Assembly (NCBI GenBank): GCA_965224015.1
Contig: OZ245032.1
Coordinates: forward strand, 3,038,001 to 3,102,000
Direction: 5' to 3'
Length of the DNA stretch: 64,000 bases
DNA from: CBDCVD01 sp965224015
GTDB lineage: Bacteria > Pseudomonadota > Alphaproteobacteria > Rhizobiales > CBDCVD01
Positions 18,637-27,899 of the stretch are shown here, piece by piece. A program made the position numbers and the translations under genes. The notes under the pieces are model-generated. The model did no database searches, was not told the DNA's origin, and worked only from the letters and a program-made list of their open reading frames with translations. Every line of letters starts with the position of its first letter. Position 1 is the stretch's first letter.

Positions 18637-19355
18637 TGAGCGAGAAACTGCGCCTGGCTTTGCCCTCAAAAGGACGCCTGCAATCCCACGTCCGGCAACT
18701 TTTCAGGGATGCGCAAATGCCTATCACCCGCCGCGATGATCGGGGCTATCTGGCATCGATCGCCGGCGTTGAGGACATTGATGTGCGCCTGCTGGCCTCA
18801 GCCGAAGTGGCCCGCGAAGTTGGCACCGGTGCGGCCCATGTGGGAATTACCGGCGAGGACCTGTTTCGTGAAACCTGGGGGCACGAGGCCGATGCGCGGT
18901 TGATCTTTTTCTCAAGGCTTGCCTTTGGCCCCGCCGATGTGGTGGTCGCGGTTCCCGATGCGTGGGTGGATGTTGTGTCCATGGAAGACCTGGAGGATGT
19001 TGCCGGTGCCTTCCGAACTGTTTATCATCGGCCTTTGCGGGTTGCGACCAAGTATGCCAATTTGACTCGGCAGTTTTTTGCCAAGCACAATATTTCGGAC
19101 TACCGCATTATCGGCTCCCTTGGCGCCACGGAAGGGGCTCCTGCCATGGGCGTCGCCGACTTGATTGTGGATATCACCACCACTGGCTCGACCCTTGCTG
19201 CCAATGGCTTGCGGGTGCTTCAGGACGGTCTGATTTTGCGTAGCAGCGCGACGGTCGCGGTCAATCGGGCCGCCAGGGGACAAGCCCATCTGCAATCGGT
19301 GTTGAGCCGGTTGATACAAGCCATTGATAGGCATAAGCTGCCGGATGTGGTATAA
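18636..19355 (+). CDS. hisG: ATP phosphoribosyltransferase catalytic subunit, short form
   Basis: 239 residues. HisG condenses ATP with PRPP, the first step of histidine synthesis. The protein lacks the C-terminal regulatory domain of long HisG, which fits its pairing with HisZ. Recognisable motifs are LRLALPSKGRL at the start, GITGEDLFRE near residue 70, and the PRPP-binding ADLIVDITTTGSTLAANGL near residue 180. The ATG overlaps the hisZ stop. The remaining his genes of the window are on the other strand at 21.4-24.6 kb and 40-41.4 kb. Confidence 0.95.
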   Translation: MSEKLRLALPSKGRLQSHVRQLFRDAQMPITRRDDRGYLASIAGVEDIDVRLLASAEVAREVGTGAAHVGITGEDLFRETWGHEADARLIFFSRLAFGPADVVVAVPDAWVDVVSMEDLEDVAGAFRTVYHRPLRVATKYANLTRQFFAKHNISDYRIIGSLGATEGAPAMGVADLIVDITTTGSTLAANGLRVLQDGLILRSSATVAVNRAARGQAHLQSVLSRLIQAIDRHKLPDVV

Positions 19356-19388
19356 GCCAATGGGTATACCAGCCGGAGGCCAGATTCG

Positions 19389-20144
19389 ATGGTTAAGAGG
19401 GTTAAGTATGGACTTATAGGCATTGCCTTTACCTTGCTGGCGATAGTGGTGACACCGCTGGCGGCGCAGCAAACTAGTGAAGTTGATCTTGAACTGGTGC
19501 TGTTGGCGGACGCTTCCGGGTCCATTGACGATGGGGAAATCCGCTTTCAGCGTCAAGGTTATGCCGACGCCTTTACGGACCCTGCGGTCTTGGCGGCGAT
19601 TGCTGCCGGGCTCATCGGCAAGATCGCGATCACCTATGTGGAGTGGGGTGCCGCGCCCTCGCAGGATGTTGTGGTTGATTGGAGAGAGGTTAGCGACCAC
19701 GCCTCAGCGGAACGGTTTGGCAAGGCACTTATGGCGGCCCCACGGCGTGCCTTTGGGCGCAACGCCATCGGCTCGGCAATTGCCAAGGGGCAGGCGCTCA
19801 TTGAGACAAATGCTTATGCTGGCATGCGCCGGGTGATCGACTTTTCCGCCGATAGTGCCTACAACTGGGGTGGTGTGCCCGTGCACGAAGCGCGCAGCAG
19901 GGCTCTTGCCGCCGGAATTGTCATAAATGGCCTTGCGATCCTTTGCCGGTCATGTAACGGCCGGCCTATGGGGCGTGATCTGGAAAGTGCCTTCGCCAAC
20001 GAGATTATTGGGGGGCCGGGCAGTTTTGTCGTTACGGTTGACGATCAAACCCGGTTTGCGGCTGCGGTGCGCAACAAACTGCTTTTGGAAATCTCCGGCA
20101 GCCTGCCCGAAAATCAAGCTCTTGGTCTGTTTGTGCGCCCATGA
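19389..20144 (+). CDS. DUF1194 protein, exported, von Willebrand A-like
   Basis: 251 residues with an N-terminal signal peptide (MVKRVKYGLIGIAFTLLAIV, likely cut near PLAAQ). The mature part starts with VDLELVLLADASGSIDDGEI, where DASGS is a MIDAS-like metal site, so a von Willebrand A fold is expected. The later FSADSAYNWGG and LCRSCNGRPMG are typical of DUF1194, a family of unknown function common in alphaproteobacteria. CCGGAGG lies upstream of the ATG. The protein probably acts in the periplasm. It follows hisG by 33 bases but is not obviously linked to histidine synthesis. Confidence 0.88.
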   Translation: MVKRVKYGLIGIAFTLLAIVVTPLAAQQTSEVDLELVLLADASGSIDDGEIRFQRQGYADAFTDPAVLAAIAAGLIGKIAITYVEWGAAPSQDVVVDWREVSDHASAERFGKALMAAPRRAFGRNAIGSAIAKGQALIETNAYAGMRRVIDFSADSAYNWGGVPVHEARSRALAAGIVINGLAILCRSCNGRPMGRDLESAFANEIIGGPGSFVVTVDDQTRFAAAVRNKLLLEISGSLPENQALGLFVRP

Positions 20145-20170
20145 ATCCAATTAAACGCATTTTGCTATAG
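20141..20170 (-). repeat. copy of the ~37-bp repeat, variant
   Basis: ATGAATCCAATTAAACGCAT followed by TTTGCTATAG. The same block is at 42432-42461. It overlaps the stop codon of the DUF1194 gene (TGA, 20142-20144). Confidence 0.65.
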
Positions 20171-20194
20171 ACCATAAACGCCCGGCGCTCTTTG

Positions 20195-21160
20195 CTACAG
20201 TTTTCGCAAAGCGACGATATCGATACCGTGATCGGGCCCCTTGGAGAGGATAAGGTCGGCGCGCGGGCGTGAGGGCAGAATGTTTTCGCGCAGGTTCACC
20301 AGGTTTATGCGCTCCCAAATGGCTCTCGCCGTGGCATCCGCTTCGTCGTCGGAGAGTTTGGAGTAGCGGTGGAAGAAAGATTCCGGCTTTTTGAACGCGG
20401 TCTCTCTAAGGCGCATGAACCGCTCCACGTACCAGTGTTCAATGATTTTCTCCGACGCATCAATATAAATGGCAAAGTCGAGAAAGTCGGAGACATAGGG
20501 GACAATTCTGCCCTCCTTGGGGCTCGGAACGGGGCGGGGTTCCGTTTGCAGGATATTCAGCCCTTCAAGAACAAGAATGTCGGGCTGCGATACGATGGTG
20601 CGTTCGCCGGGTAACACGTCATAGATAAGATGCGAGTAGCGCGGCGCGGCCACCTGATCGCGCCCGGCCTTGATATCGGAGACAAAACGTAGCAAAGCCG
20701 CGGTGTCATAACTCTCCGGAAAGCCCTTGCGCTCCATTAATCCTTCCCGCTCCAGCACCGCATTAGGGAGCAGGAAGCCATCGGTTGTCACCAGTTCAAC
20801 CCGCGGCAGCGACGGCCAGCGCGACAATAGCTCGCGCAGAATGCGCGCGGTGGCGGATTTTCCCACAGCCACGGAGCCAGCGACGCCAATAACATAAGGA
20901 ACTTTTTTATTGTTGCGCCCCAGAAACTTGGTGGTGGCGCGATGTAAGCCCTGGCGCGCCTGAGCGTAGTAGGCAATCAGGCGTGACAGAGGCAAATAAA
21001 TATGCCGCACTTCCGCCATGGAAACCGGATCATTCAGCCCTTGCAGTTTCTCCACTTCTTCAGGGGTCAGGGTCATGGGCGTGTCAGCCCGCAGAGCCGC
21101 CCACTGGCTGCGGGTAAAGTAGGTATAAGGTGATATGTCTCCGGGGACGCGTTGATCCAT
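20195..21160 (-). CDS. coaA: pantothenate kinase (type I)
   Basis: 321 residues, normal for type I CoaA, which phosphorylates pantothenate in the first step of coenzyme A synthesis. The Walker A motif GVAGSVAVGKSATAR lies near residue 97. The family stretch VELVTTDGFLLPNAVL follows, and the C-terminal half has EGLNILQ and FVDFSIYI-like DFLDFAIYIDA. I chose the ATG at 21160 (MDQRVPGDISPYTYFTRSQW). It follows the hisE end of the his cluster on the same strand, with an R103 repeat in between, an arrangement often seen in alphaproteobacteria. Confidence 0.95.
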   Translation of the reverse strand: MDQRVPGDISPYTYFTRSQWAALRADTPMTLTPEEVEKLQGLNDPVSMAEVRHIYLPLSRLIAYYAQARQGLHRATTKFLGRNNKKVPYVIGVAGSVAVGKSATARILRELLSRWPSLPRVELVTTDGFLLPNAVLEREGLMERKGFPESYDTAALLRFVSDIKAGRDQVAAPRYSHLIYDVLPGERTIVSQPDILVLEGLNILQTEPRPVPSPKEGRIVPYVSDFLDFAIYIDASEKIIEHWYVERFMRLRETAFKKPESFFHRYSKLSDDEADATARAIWERINLVNLRENILPSRPRADLILSKGPDHGIDIVALRKL

Positions 21161-21219
21161 GGCTCTACTCCGCGCGCGGCAATGCCCAAGGCCCGTTTTT
21201 AGTCTTTGTCTTATCCCTA

Positions 21220-21322
21220 ATACCAAGGGTCCTTAACAATGACTCATGGATTAGCGTCAAAGAGGTATGTTATCAAGGCAGTACACCAGTCGGCGTGTAC
21301 ATAAAGCCAATACCGCTGGTAT
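21220..21322 (-). repeat. R103 element, full length (103 bp)
   Basis: Starts ATACCAAGGGTCCTTAACAA and ends CCAATACCGCTGGTAT, same orientation as the 10740 copy and nearly identical to it. It lies between hisE and coaA, upstream of coaA. Confidence 0.9.
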
Positions 21323-21423
21323 AATTGGGGTTAATAAAAGTCATTATGCCCGCGTTCTCGCGTGCCCTATACCACGCTGATTGATGGCAAGCGAATCGTC
21401 TGTTGTCGGTTGCCTGTTGCCTG

Positions 21424-21768
21424 TTACATCTGCTTGCGACCCTTACGTGTCTGGCTTCGCCCGGCCTTTTCCGCCAGCCCCGATTGTCGGCTGCGTGTTT
21501 CCAACTCCTCATAGACACGCGAAAGCGGGATATCGCGTCCGATAAGCACAACGAGCAAATGATAAAGCAAGTCCGCCGTTTCCTCAATGACGGCCTTCTT
21601 GTTGCCAGCAACCGCTTCGATGACCAGTTCGCAGGCCTCTTCTCCCAGCTTTTGCGCACATTTGTCCATACCTCGGTCCAGCAATCTTGCCGTGTAGGAC
21701 TCTGTTGGTAGCGCGTCAGCGCGCGCCAAAAGAATAGCTTCCAGATCACCCAAATCAAACGCGGCCAT
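21424..21768 (-). CDS. hisE: phosphoribosyl-ATP pyrophosphatase
   Basis: 114 residues, the stand-alone HisE of the all-alpha NTP pyrophosphatase superfamily. It hydrolyses phosphoribosyl-ATP to phosphoribosyl-AMP. The metal-binding motif is visible as KLGEEACELVIEA and EETADLLYHLLV. Its ATG directly abuts the hisF stop with no spacer, so it is the last gene of a hisBHAFE run. HisI, which catalyses the next step, is not in this window. Confidence 0.95.
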   Translation of the reverse strand: MAAFDLGDLEAILLARADALPTESYTARLLDRGMDKCAQKLGEEACELVIEAVAGNKKAVIEETADLLYHLLVVLIGRDIPLSRVYEELETRSRQSGLAEKAGRSQTRKGRKQM

Positions 21769-22578
21769 CTAACTCTCACTTTCTATCTTCGTCCCGTCGA
21801 CAACACTGTCGAGACGCACCGCAATCCCGGCCTTCGCCATGTAGTATTTTACCTCGGAAATGGTAAACGTGCCGTAGTGAAAAACCGATGCGGCAAGAAC
21901 CGCGTCGGCGCCCCCAAGGGTTATGCCTTCAACCAGGTGCTGCATTGTGCCCACACCGCCAGAAGCGATAACCGGAACACTCACCCGATCCGCAACCGCG
22001 CGCGTGAGGGGCAGATTAAACCCCTTTCTGGTTCCGTCGCGGTCCATTGAGGTGAGCAGGATTTCGCCCGCTCCGTAGCGTGCCATCTGCTCCGCAAACG
22101 CGCAGGCCTCAATTCCGGTGGCCCGCCGCCCCCCATGGGTGAAAATCTCCCAGCGCGAGGCTCCATCGGCCCCGGGAACGCCCTTGGCATCAATGGACAC
22201 AACAATGCATTGAGAGCCGAACTTATCGGCGGCCCGCTTGATAAAGTCCGGATCCTTGACAGCCAACGTATTAATACTCACCTTGTCAGCGCCGGCGCGC
22301 AGCAGGTTGCGAATGTCGTCCAGATCACGCACACCACCGCCTACACTTAAGGGCATAAAACAGCGCTCCGCGGTCCTTTGCACCACATCAAGAAGTGTTC
22401 CGCGTTCCTCATGGCTGGCGGTAATGTCAAGAAAGCAAAGCTCGTCTGCCCCGCCGGCATCATAGGCAATAGCGCATGCCACCGGATCACCGGCATCACG
22501 CAGATCGACGAAATTCACCCCCTTGACCACCCGCCCTGCGCGCACGTCAAGACAAGGTATGACGCGCGTCTTCAACAT
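21769..22578 (-). CDS. hisF: imidazole glycerol phosphate synthase, cyclase subunit
   Basis: 269 residues, a TIM barrel. HisF uses ammonia from HisH to convert PRFAR into imidazole glycerol phosphate and AICAR. MLKTRVIPCLDVRAGRVVKG contains the first catalytic Asp (Asp11), and the second is in LLTSMDRDGTRKGF (Asp in SMDRDG). The phosphate-binding stretches SVGGGVRD and VIASGGVG are present. It overlaps the end of hisA by 7 bases and abuts hisE. Confidence 0.97.
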   Translation of the reverse strand: MLKTRVIPCLDVRAGRVVKGVNFVDLRDAGDPVACAIAYDAGGADELCFLDITASHEERGTLLDVVQRTAERCFMPLSVGGGVRDLDDIRNLLRAGADKVSINTLAVKDPDFIKRAADKFGSQCIVVSIDAKGVPGADGASRWEIFTHGGRRATGIEACAFAEQMARYGAGEILLTSMDRDGTRKGFNLPLTRAVADRVSVPVIASGGVGTMQHLVEGITLGGADAVLAASVFHYGTFTISEVKYYMAKAGIAVRLDSVVDGTKIESES

Positions 22579-23309
22579 GCTTTCGCCTCATTGAACAGCG
22601 CTAGCGCTTTTTTAATATCAATGCGTCCGTCATAAAGTGCGCGACCGGTGATAGCCCCGGCGAGAATACGGGCATCCGGTTGCACGAGCCGGTGAATGTC
22701 GTCCATGGACGACAGACCCCCTGAGGCGATGACCGGTATGGGAACGGCTTGCGCCAATTCCAGGGTTGCGTCTAAATTCAGTCCTTGCATCATCCCGTCG
22801 CGCTCAATATCCGTATGAACAACGGCTGCTACGCCCACATCTTTAAATCTTAAAGCGAGCTCAAGAGCACTTATGTTGCCACTTGTTCCCCAACCCGAAA
22901 CAGCCACTTGGCCAGCACGGGCATCAATCCCTACGACGATGCGCCCTGGATACTGTGCACAGGCGCGCGCGACAAGTTCAGGCTCGCGCACGGCGATCGT
23001 GCCCAGGATAACCCGCGTCACACCCTGTTGCAGCCAGGAGTCGATATCCGCCATGGTGCGGATACCGCCGCCGAGCTGCACGGGAATGGAAATCGTTGTC
23101 AAAATGGCTCTGACCGCCTCGCCATTGACCGCGTGCCCGGCAAACGCCCCGTTAAGGTCGACAATATGCAGGAACTCAAAGCCGGCAGCCTCAAAGGTTC
23201 GCGCCTGATCCGCAGGGTTATCGTTAAATACGCAAACGCGGCGCATATCTCCTTTCTTTAGGCGCACACACTGACCATCCTTCAGGTCGATGGCTGGGAA
23301 CAAAATCAC
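22572..23309 (-). CDS. hisA: phosphoribosylformimino-AICAR phosphate isomerase
   Basis: 245 residues, a TIM-barrel isomerase making PRFAR from ProFAR. The N-terminus ILFPAIDLKDGQCVRLKKGD holds the general-base Asp8, and VVHTDIERDGMM the second catalytic Asp. LGGGIRT and ASGGLSS bind the phosphates. The start is a GTG codon (23309), one base after the hisH stop. It overlaps hisF at its 3' end, so expression is tightly coupled with its neighbours. Confidence 0.96.
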   Translation of the reverse strand: MILFPAIDLKDGQCVRLKKGDMRRVCVFNDNPADQARTFEAAGFEFLHIVDLNGAFAGHAVNGEAVRAILTTISIPVQLGGGIRTMADIDSWLQQGVTRVILGTIAVREPELVARACAQYPGRIVVGIDARAGQVAVSGWGTSGNISALELALRFKDVGVAAVVHTDIERDGMMQGLNLDATLELAQAVPIPVIASGGLSSMDDIHRLVQPDARILAGAITGRALYDGRIDIKKALALFNEAKAC

Positions 23310-23957
23310 CTAAGGCCTCCAACGCAGAAAATTGGTGATCAGCTGCAGGCCCAGGGCCTGGCTTTTTTCCGGATGAAATTGCGTGCCGAACAGGTTATCA
23401 CGCACCACCGCGGCGGTGATAATCTCACCGTAATCGGTTCGCGCCACCCTGTGATTCGAGGCTTGCGGCACGAAGTGGTATGAATGCACAAAATAGGCAT
23501 GCAAACCACGGCTGCCTGTGGGCAGGTTGTCGAAAAGCGGGTGGGCCTCGCAGTCAAGGGTGTTCCAGCCCATATGCGGCACTTTCAGGGCCTTGTCATT
23601 AGGGTTAATCCTGACGACGTCGCCAGGGATCCAGCCAAGTCCCTCATGGCTTCCGTGCTCAAGGCCGCGACTGGCCAGCATTTGCATGCCCACGCAGATA
23701 CCAAAAAACGGTTTTGCCGCTTTCAGGGCCGCTTCGCGCAAAGCTTCATCCATGCCCGCAACCGCGCCAAGGCCGGCTCGGCAATCGGCAAAGGCGCCCA
23801 CTCCGGGAAGCACAATATGGCTGGCCTCTCGCACGTCATCGGGGCGATGGGTAACCTTGACCGGCAGCGTTAAATGGGCCGCGCGTGCGGCACGCTCAAA
23901 GGCCTTATGGGCCGAGTGCAGGTTTCCCGATCCGTAATCGATAATGGCAACGCTCAT
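23310..23957 (-). CDS. hisH: imidazole glycerol phosphate synthase, glutaminase subunit
   Basis: 215 residues of the class I glutamine amidotransferase family. The triad is Cys88 (FFGICVGMQML), His195 and Glu197 (GTQFHPEKSQ). HisH releases ammonia that is channelled to HisF. The N-terminus VAIIDYGSGNLHSAHKAFER is typical. It lies directly before hisA and 92 bases after hisB in the hisBHAFE order. Confidence 0.96.
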   Translation of the reverse strand: MSVAIIDYGSGNLHSAHKAFERAARAAHLTLPVKVTHRPDDVREASHIVLPGVGAFADCRAGLGAVAGMDEALREAALKAAKPFFGICVGMQMLASRGLEHGSHEGLGWIPGDVVRINPNDKALKVPHMGWNTLDCEAHPLFDNLPTGSRGLHAYFVHSYHFVPQASNHRVARTDYGEIITAAVVRDNLFGTQFHPEKSQALGLQLITNFLRWRP

Positions 23958-24049
23958 GGTGAACAGATATGCTATTGGTGCTTGCTGGTTTTATAGGTGT
24001 TGTTAGTGGATGGACTTATGTGCTTTCTGGCACTGTAACGGGTAAGCGC

Positions 24050-24637
24050 CTATAGCTCTCCCTTTGTCGAGGGAACGACACCGGCACTGCGCGTATCTAT
24101 GGTGGCTGCCAAACGCAGGGCACGTGCCAGGGCCTTAAAACACGATTCGGCAATGTGGTGGGCGTTATCGCCACAGCGGTTGTCGACGTGAAGCGTAATT
24201 CCCGCATTATGGGAAAAGGCCTGAAACCATTCGCGAACCAGTTGCGTGTCCATGGTGCCGATCTTATCTACCGTAAATCTTACGTTCCAGACAAGCAAGG
24301 GGCGCCCGGAGATATCGAGCGCCACATGGGTCCGGGCTTCATCCATGACCACGGTCACGTCCCCATAGCGGCTGATGCCTGCTTTGTTGCCTAAGGCACG
24401 GCGCAATAACTGGCCCAAAACGATACCCACATCCTCGATTGTATGGTGCGCATCAATGTGCAAGTCTCCCTCAGCGCGCACGGTGATATCGATCAGGCTG
24501 TGACGGGCAAGCTGTTCCAGCATATGGTCGAAAAAACCAACACCTGTTTGGATGTCATAGGCACCATTGCCATCAAGATTGAGCGAGGCGGAGATTGTTG
24601 TTTCTGTCGTGGTGCGCTCAAGGTTGGCGCTGCGCAT
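24050..24637 (-). CDS. hisB: imidazoleglycerol-phosphate dehydratase
   Basis: 195 residues, the monofunctional dehydratase without the N-terminal phosphatase domain of the enterobacterial enzyme. It removes water from imidazole glycerol phosphate. The paired metal-binding motifs are GFFDHMLEQLARHSLID and DAHHTIEDVG, then FHNAGI-like FSHNAGITLHVD and GDNAHHIAESCFKALARAL near the C-terminus. It is the first gene of the minus-strand his run. hslV starts 210 bases away on the other strand, so the promoters for both directions should lie between 24638 and 24847. Confidence 0.96.
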   Translation of the reverse strand: MRSANLERTTTETTISASLNLDGNGAYDIQTGVGFFDHMLEQLARHSLIDITVRAEGDLHIDAHHTIEDVGIVLGQLLRRALGNKAGISRYGDVTVVMDEARTHVALDISGRPLLVWNVRFTVDKIGTMDTQLVREWFQAFSHNAGITLHVDNRCGDNAHHIAESCFKALARALRLAATIDTRSAGVVPSTKGEL

Positions 24638-24847
24638 GATCTACTCCTTCGTTGAAACGTGACCATTTTAGCTTTATCGTGTTCAGATTGCAAAGCCGTT
24701 TGCGGACCCAATGGGTGGCTCACGAGGAGAAGCGGGCTGGCCAGGTCGGCAATAGACGTTTCCAAATGAAACACTTGTTTGGGCTGATGCTGGCACCATA
24801 TAGTCAGCAGGGCCTTGCAAGCCAAGTTCAACAGGGGATGGAGTCCT

Positions 24848-25399
24848 ATGCAGCCTCACTGGCGTGGTACAACCATTTTAACCGTTCGTAAAGGCGAACA
24901 TGTCGTGATTATCGGCGACGGACAGGTGAGCATTGGCAATACGGTTATCAAACATTCGGCAAAAAAGGTGCGGCCCTTGGGAAAAGGGAACGTTATTGCC
25001 GGTTTTGCGGGTGCGACGGCGGATGCATTTACGTTGTTTGAACGCCTTGAGGCCAAACTTGAGCAATACCCCGAGCAGCTCATGCGCGCATGTGTGGAGT
25101 TAGCCAAGGATTGGCGCATGGATCGCTATTTGCGCCGTCTGGAGGCCATGATGATTGTGGCGGATAAAACAACGACTTTGGTGCTGACCGGCACGGGGGA
25201 TGTTCTGGAGCCGGATGGGGGCGTCATGGCCATTGGTTCCGGTGGGAATTACGCGCTTGCGGCGGCCCGGGCGCTGGTGGATACGGATATGGACGCACAA
25301 AGCATTGCCCGTCGCGCCATGCAAATTGCTGCCGATATCTGTGTTTACACCAACGAAAAGACAATCATCGAAAGCCTTGCAACCGAGAAAGCCGAGTAG
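24848..25399 (+). CDS. hslV: ATP-dependent protease subunit HslV
   Basis: 183 residues. HslV is the proteasome-related peptidase that forms a double hexamer driven by HslU. A short propeptide, MQPHWRG, precedes the TTILTVRKGEHVVIIGDGQV segment whose first threonine becomes the catalytic N-terminus. GNVIAGFAGATADAFTLFER is also characteristic. I chose the ATG at 24848. hslU lies 1.1 kb downstream on the same strand, with one extra gene inserted between them. Confidence 0.96.
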   Translation: MQPHWRGTTILTVRKGEHVVIIGDGQVSIGNTVIKHSAKKVRPLGKGNVIAGFAGATADAFTLFERLEAKLEQYPEQLMRACVELAKDWRMDRYLRRLEAMMIVADKTTTLVLTGTGDVLEPDGGVMAIGSGGNYALAAARALVDTDMDAQSIARRAMQIAADICVYTNEKTIIESLATEKAE

Positions 25400-25401
25400 A
25401 C

Positions 25402-26469
25402 ATGGATAACGGCCTGAAAATCGACGACAATGATTTGCGCGCCGCAGCCGATGCGGGGTTTATCGATGCGCGTCAAATAGAGCCGTTATCGGCATTTTTG
25501 CGCCAACGCCGGGAAAGCCCTCTTGCGCGTGACGAGAATTTTCGCATCGCCTCCAACTTTGGTGATGTTTTCATTGTTATCGGTCAGATTATTTTCGCTA
25601 TCGCCGCGTTCTCCCTGATAGCCTATGTACTCAGAGATAACCTCATACTCGGGATGACGACTTTGGGGGCTGTGTTCTGGCTAATGGGGGAATTGTTTGT
25701 TTTCAAAAGGCCGCGCCTGGCACCGGCGATTGTCAGCAGTGTTTTATTTGCCGCTTGTGCTGCGGTGATTGCGCCAACCATTTTGCCACCATACACGTCA
25801 CACTATGGTACTGGTTTTGATGCGTTTCCGCTGTTTAAAGATGAGTCGCATTGGCGTGTTCCGTTAGGATGGGCGTTCGGGTTTTTGCTGACATTTGCAC
25901 GCTTTCGTATTCCGTTTCTGTTATTCACCGCCGCCGCCGCGACATCGATTACGGTTGTTGCAATCGTATCCGCACTTGCACCACAGGTTTCTCTGTTTTG
26001 GCCAATTTTTCTCGCCGGTGCAACGTGCCTGACCATTGCCATCTGGCTTGACATCCAGGACCGCTTGCGCCGCACTATAAAAAGTGCCTGTGCATTTTGG
26101 CTCTATATTGTCGGCGCACCGTTGACCATACATTCGTTTTTCCTGAACTTTCTGTCCGCGAACAAAGAGTCTATTCTTCTTTATCCCGCAAATTTGAGCA
26201 TAACCGTTTGCCTGATTGCCTTGATGGTTTCCCTGGTCGGCATTGCTCTTGACCGCCGCTCCCTGATCAGCCCGTCAATTGCCTATGTGACAGGTATTCT
26301 TATCTATTGGGGGAGCAGTTCACCCTTAGTGATGCTTATCATTCCGGTCATGGTCGGATTTGCCATTATCGTTTTGGGAACGTACTGGTATCCCATTCGG
26401 GCGCGCATTTTCAGGCCGTTTGCCGAAACGGCTCTGTTTAAACGCTTACCTCCCATTGTTGCAAGTTAA
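25402..26469 (+). CDS. polytopic membrane protein of unknown function between hslV and hslU
   Basis: 355 residues starting two bases after the hslV stop. The first 50 residues are soluble (DLRAAADAGFIDARQIEPLS), resembling the N-terminal region of DUF2157-type proteins, followed by roughly ten hydrophobic segments, the first being FIVIGQIIFAIAAFSLIAYV. The C-terminus ends in a basic tail (PIRARIFRPFAE). I see no catalytic motif. The family link to DUF2157 is tentative. Its tight spacing to hslV and its place ahead of hslU mean the three genes are likely co-transcribed; a functional link to the protease is inference only. Confidence 0.75.
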   Translation: MDNGLKIDDNDLRAAADAGFIDARQIEPLSAFLRQRRESPLARDENFRIASNFGDVFIVIGQIIFAIAAFSLIAYVLRDNLILGMTTLGAVFWLMGELFVFKRPRLAPAIVSSVLFAACAAVIAPTILPPYTSHYGTGFDAFPLFKDESHWRVPLGWAFGFLLTFARFRIPFLLFTAAAATSITVVAIVSALAPQVSLFWPIFLAGATCLTIAIWLDIQDRLRRTIKSACAFWLYIVGAPLTIHSFFLNFLSANKESILLYPANLSITVCLIALMVSLVGIALDRRSLISPSIAYVTGILIYWGSSSPLVMLIIPVMVGFAIIVLGTYWYPIRARIFRPFAETALFKRLPPIVAS

Positions 26470-26508
26470 CCCCTTAAAGCCCCCCCGTGGCCCAGGCAGT
26501 GAGTTCAT

Positions 26509-27816
26509 ATGACAGATTTTTCTCCTCGCGAGATTGTTTCGGAGCTGGATCGATATATTATCGGCCAGCGCGACGCCAAACGTGCCGTGGCTATTGCCTT
26601 GCGTAACCGCTGGCGTCGGCAGCAATTGACCGGCCCCATGAAGGACGAGGTCCTGCCCAAGAATATCCTCATGATTGGGCCGACCGGTGTGGGCAAGACG
26701 GAGATCTCCCGCCGTCTCGCGCGGCTGGCGCAGGCACCGTTTATCAAGGTGGAGGCAACCAAGTTTACGGAAGTAGGGTATGTGGGACGCGATGTGGAGC
26801 AAATCGTGCGTGATCTGGTGGAAGCGGGCATTGGCCTGGTACGCGAGACCATGCGCAAGGATGTCTCCGCCAAGGCCCACTCTCTAGCCGAAGAACGGGT
26901 GCTGGATGCGCTTGTCGGCGAGAGCGCCGGTTCCACGACACGGGAATCGTTTCGCAAAAAGTTACGGGACGGGCTCTTGGATGACAAGGAGATTGAAATC
27001 GAGGTGCGGCAAACGAATTTCTCCATGCCCAGCTTTGATATTCCCGATATGCCAGGCGCCAGTGTGGGGATGATCAATCTCGGCGACATGTTTGGCAAAG
27101 CCTTCGCAGGCGCGACCAAGACCCGCCGGGTGCGGGTGGATGAATCCTATGAAATTCTCGTCGCTGAGGAGTCGGACAACCTGTTGGACGATGATCAACT
27201 GACCGAACAGGCGATCAATTTGGTGGAAAACAATGGCATTGTTTTTCTGGATGAAATCGACAAGATTTGCGCCCGCGAGGGCCGTCATGGAGGCGAGGTT
27301 TCCCGCGAGGGGGTGCAGCGGGACTTGCTTCCCTTGATTGAGGGGACGACTGTCGCCACCAAACATGGCCCTGTGAAAACTGATCATATTCTTTTTATCG
27401 CCTCTGGGGCGTTTCATGTTGCCAAACCTTCGGATTTACTTCCCGAGTTGCAGGGCCGGTTACCCATTCGGGTTGAGTTGCGCGCCCTCGAAAAGGAAGA
27501 TTTCAAGCGCATTTTGACCGAAACCGAGGCAAGCTTGATCAAACAGTATGTGGCCTTGATGGGAACTGAAGATTTGCAACTGTCTTTTACCGATGACGCC
27601 ATTGAGGAAATCGCATCGATCGCGGTTGATATTAACGCCAATGTTGAGAACATCGGCGCCAGGCGCTTGCAAACGGTGATGGAGCGCGTGTTGGATGAGA
27701 TCAGCTTTTCGGCACCCGACAAAGGCAGTGATACGCTGGCCATTGACGCGGCCTATGTGCAGGAGCATGTTGGGGATCTGGCAAAAGATCGGGACCTGAG
27801 CCGCTACATTCTCTAG
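26509..27816 (+). CDS. hslU: ATP-dependent protease ATPase subunit HslU
   Basis: 435 residues, the AAA+ unfoldase partner of HslV. It begins FSPREIVSELDRYIIGQRDA, then Walker A GPTGVGKTEISRR near residue 60. An I domain follows, with Walker B IVFLDEIDKIC near residue 245. The C-terminus, ending KDRDLSRYIL, is the tail that inserts between HslV subunits to activate them. All expected features are intact. A 37-bp repeat copy starts directly after the stop. Confidence 0.97.
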   Translation: MTDFSPREIVSELDRYIIGQRDAKRAVAIALRNRWRRQQLTGPMKDEVLPKNILMIGPTGVGKTEISRRLARLAQAPFIKVEATKFTEVGYVGRDVEQIVRDLVEAGIGLVRETMRKDVSAKAHSLAEERVLDALVGESAGSTTRESFRKKLRDGLLDDKEIEIEVRQTNFSMPSFDIPDMPGASVGMINLGDMFGKAFAGATKTRRVRVDESYEILVAEESDNLLDDDQLTEQAINLVENNGIVFLDEIDKICAREGRHGGEVSREGVQRDLLPLIEGTTVATKHGPVKTDHILFIASGAFHVAKPSDLLPELQGRLPIRVELRALEKEDFKRILTETEASLIKQYVALMGTEDLQLSFTDDAIEEIASIAVDINANVENIGARRLQTVMERVLDEISFSAPDKGSDTLAIDAAYVQEHVGDLAKDRDLSRYIL

Positions 27817-27823
27817 AGCAACT

Positions 27824-27855
27824 TTATACGTTTAGTTGTACCCATTTTGCTATAG
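27824..27855 (+). repeat. copy of the ~37-bp GTTTAGTTGTACCCATTTTG repeat
   Basis: TATACGTTTAGTTGTACCCA followed by TTTTGCTATAG, immediately after the hslU stop codon. Nearly identical to the copies at 9971 and 63078. Confidence 0.75.
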
Positions 27856-27899
27856 TTTATCCTGACAATATCAGAACTTATACCTCCGGTATGGGATTT

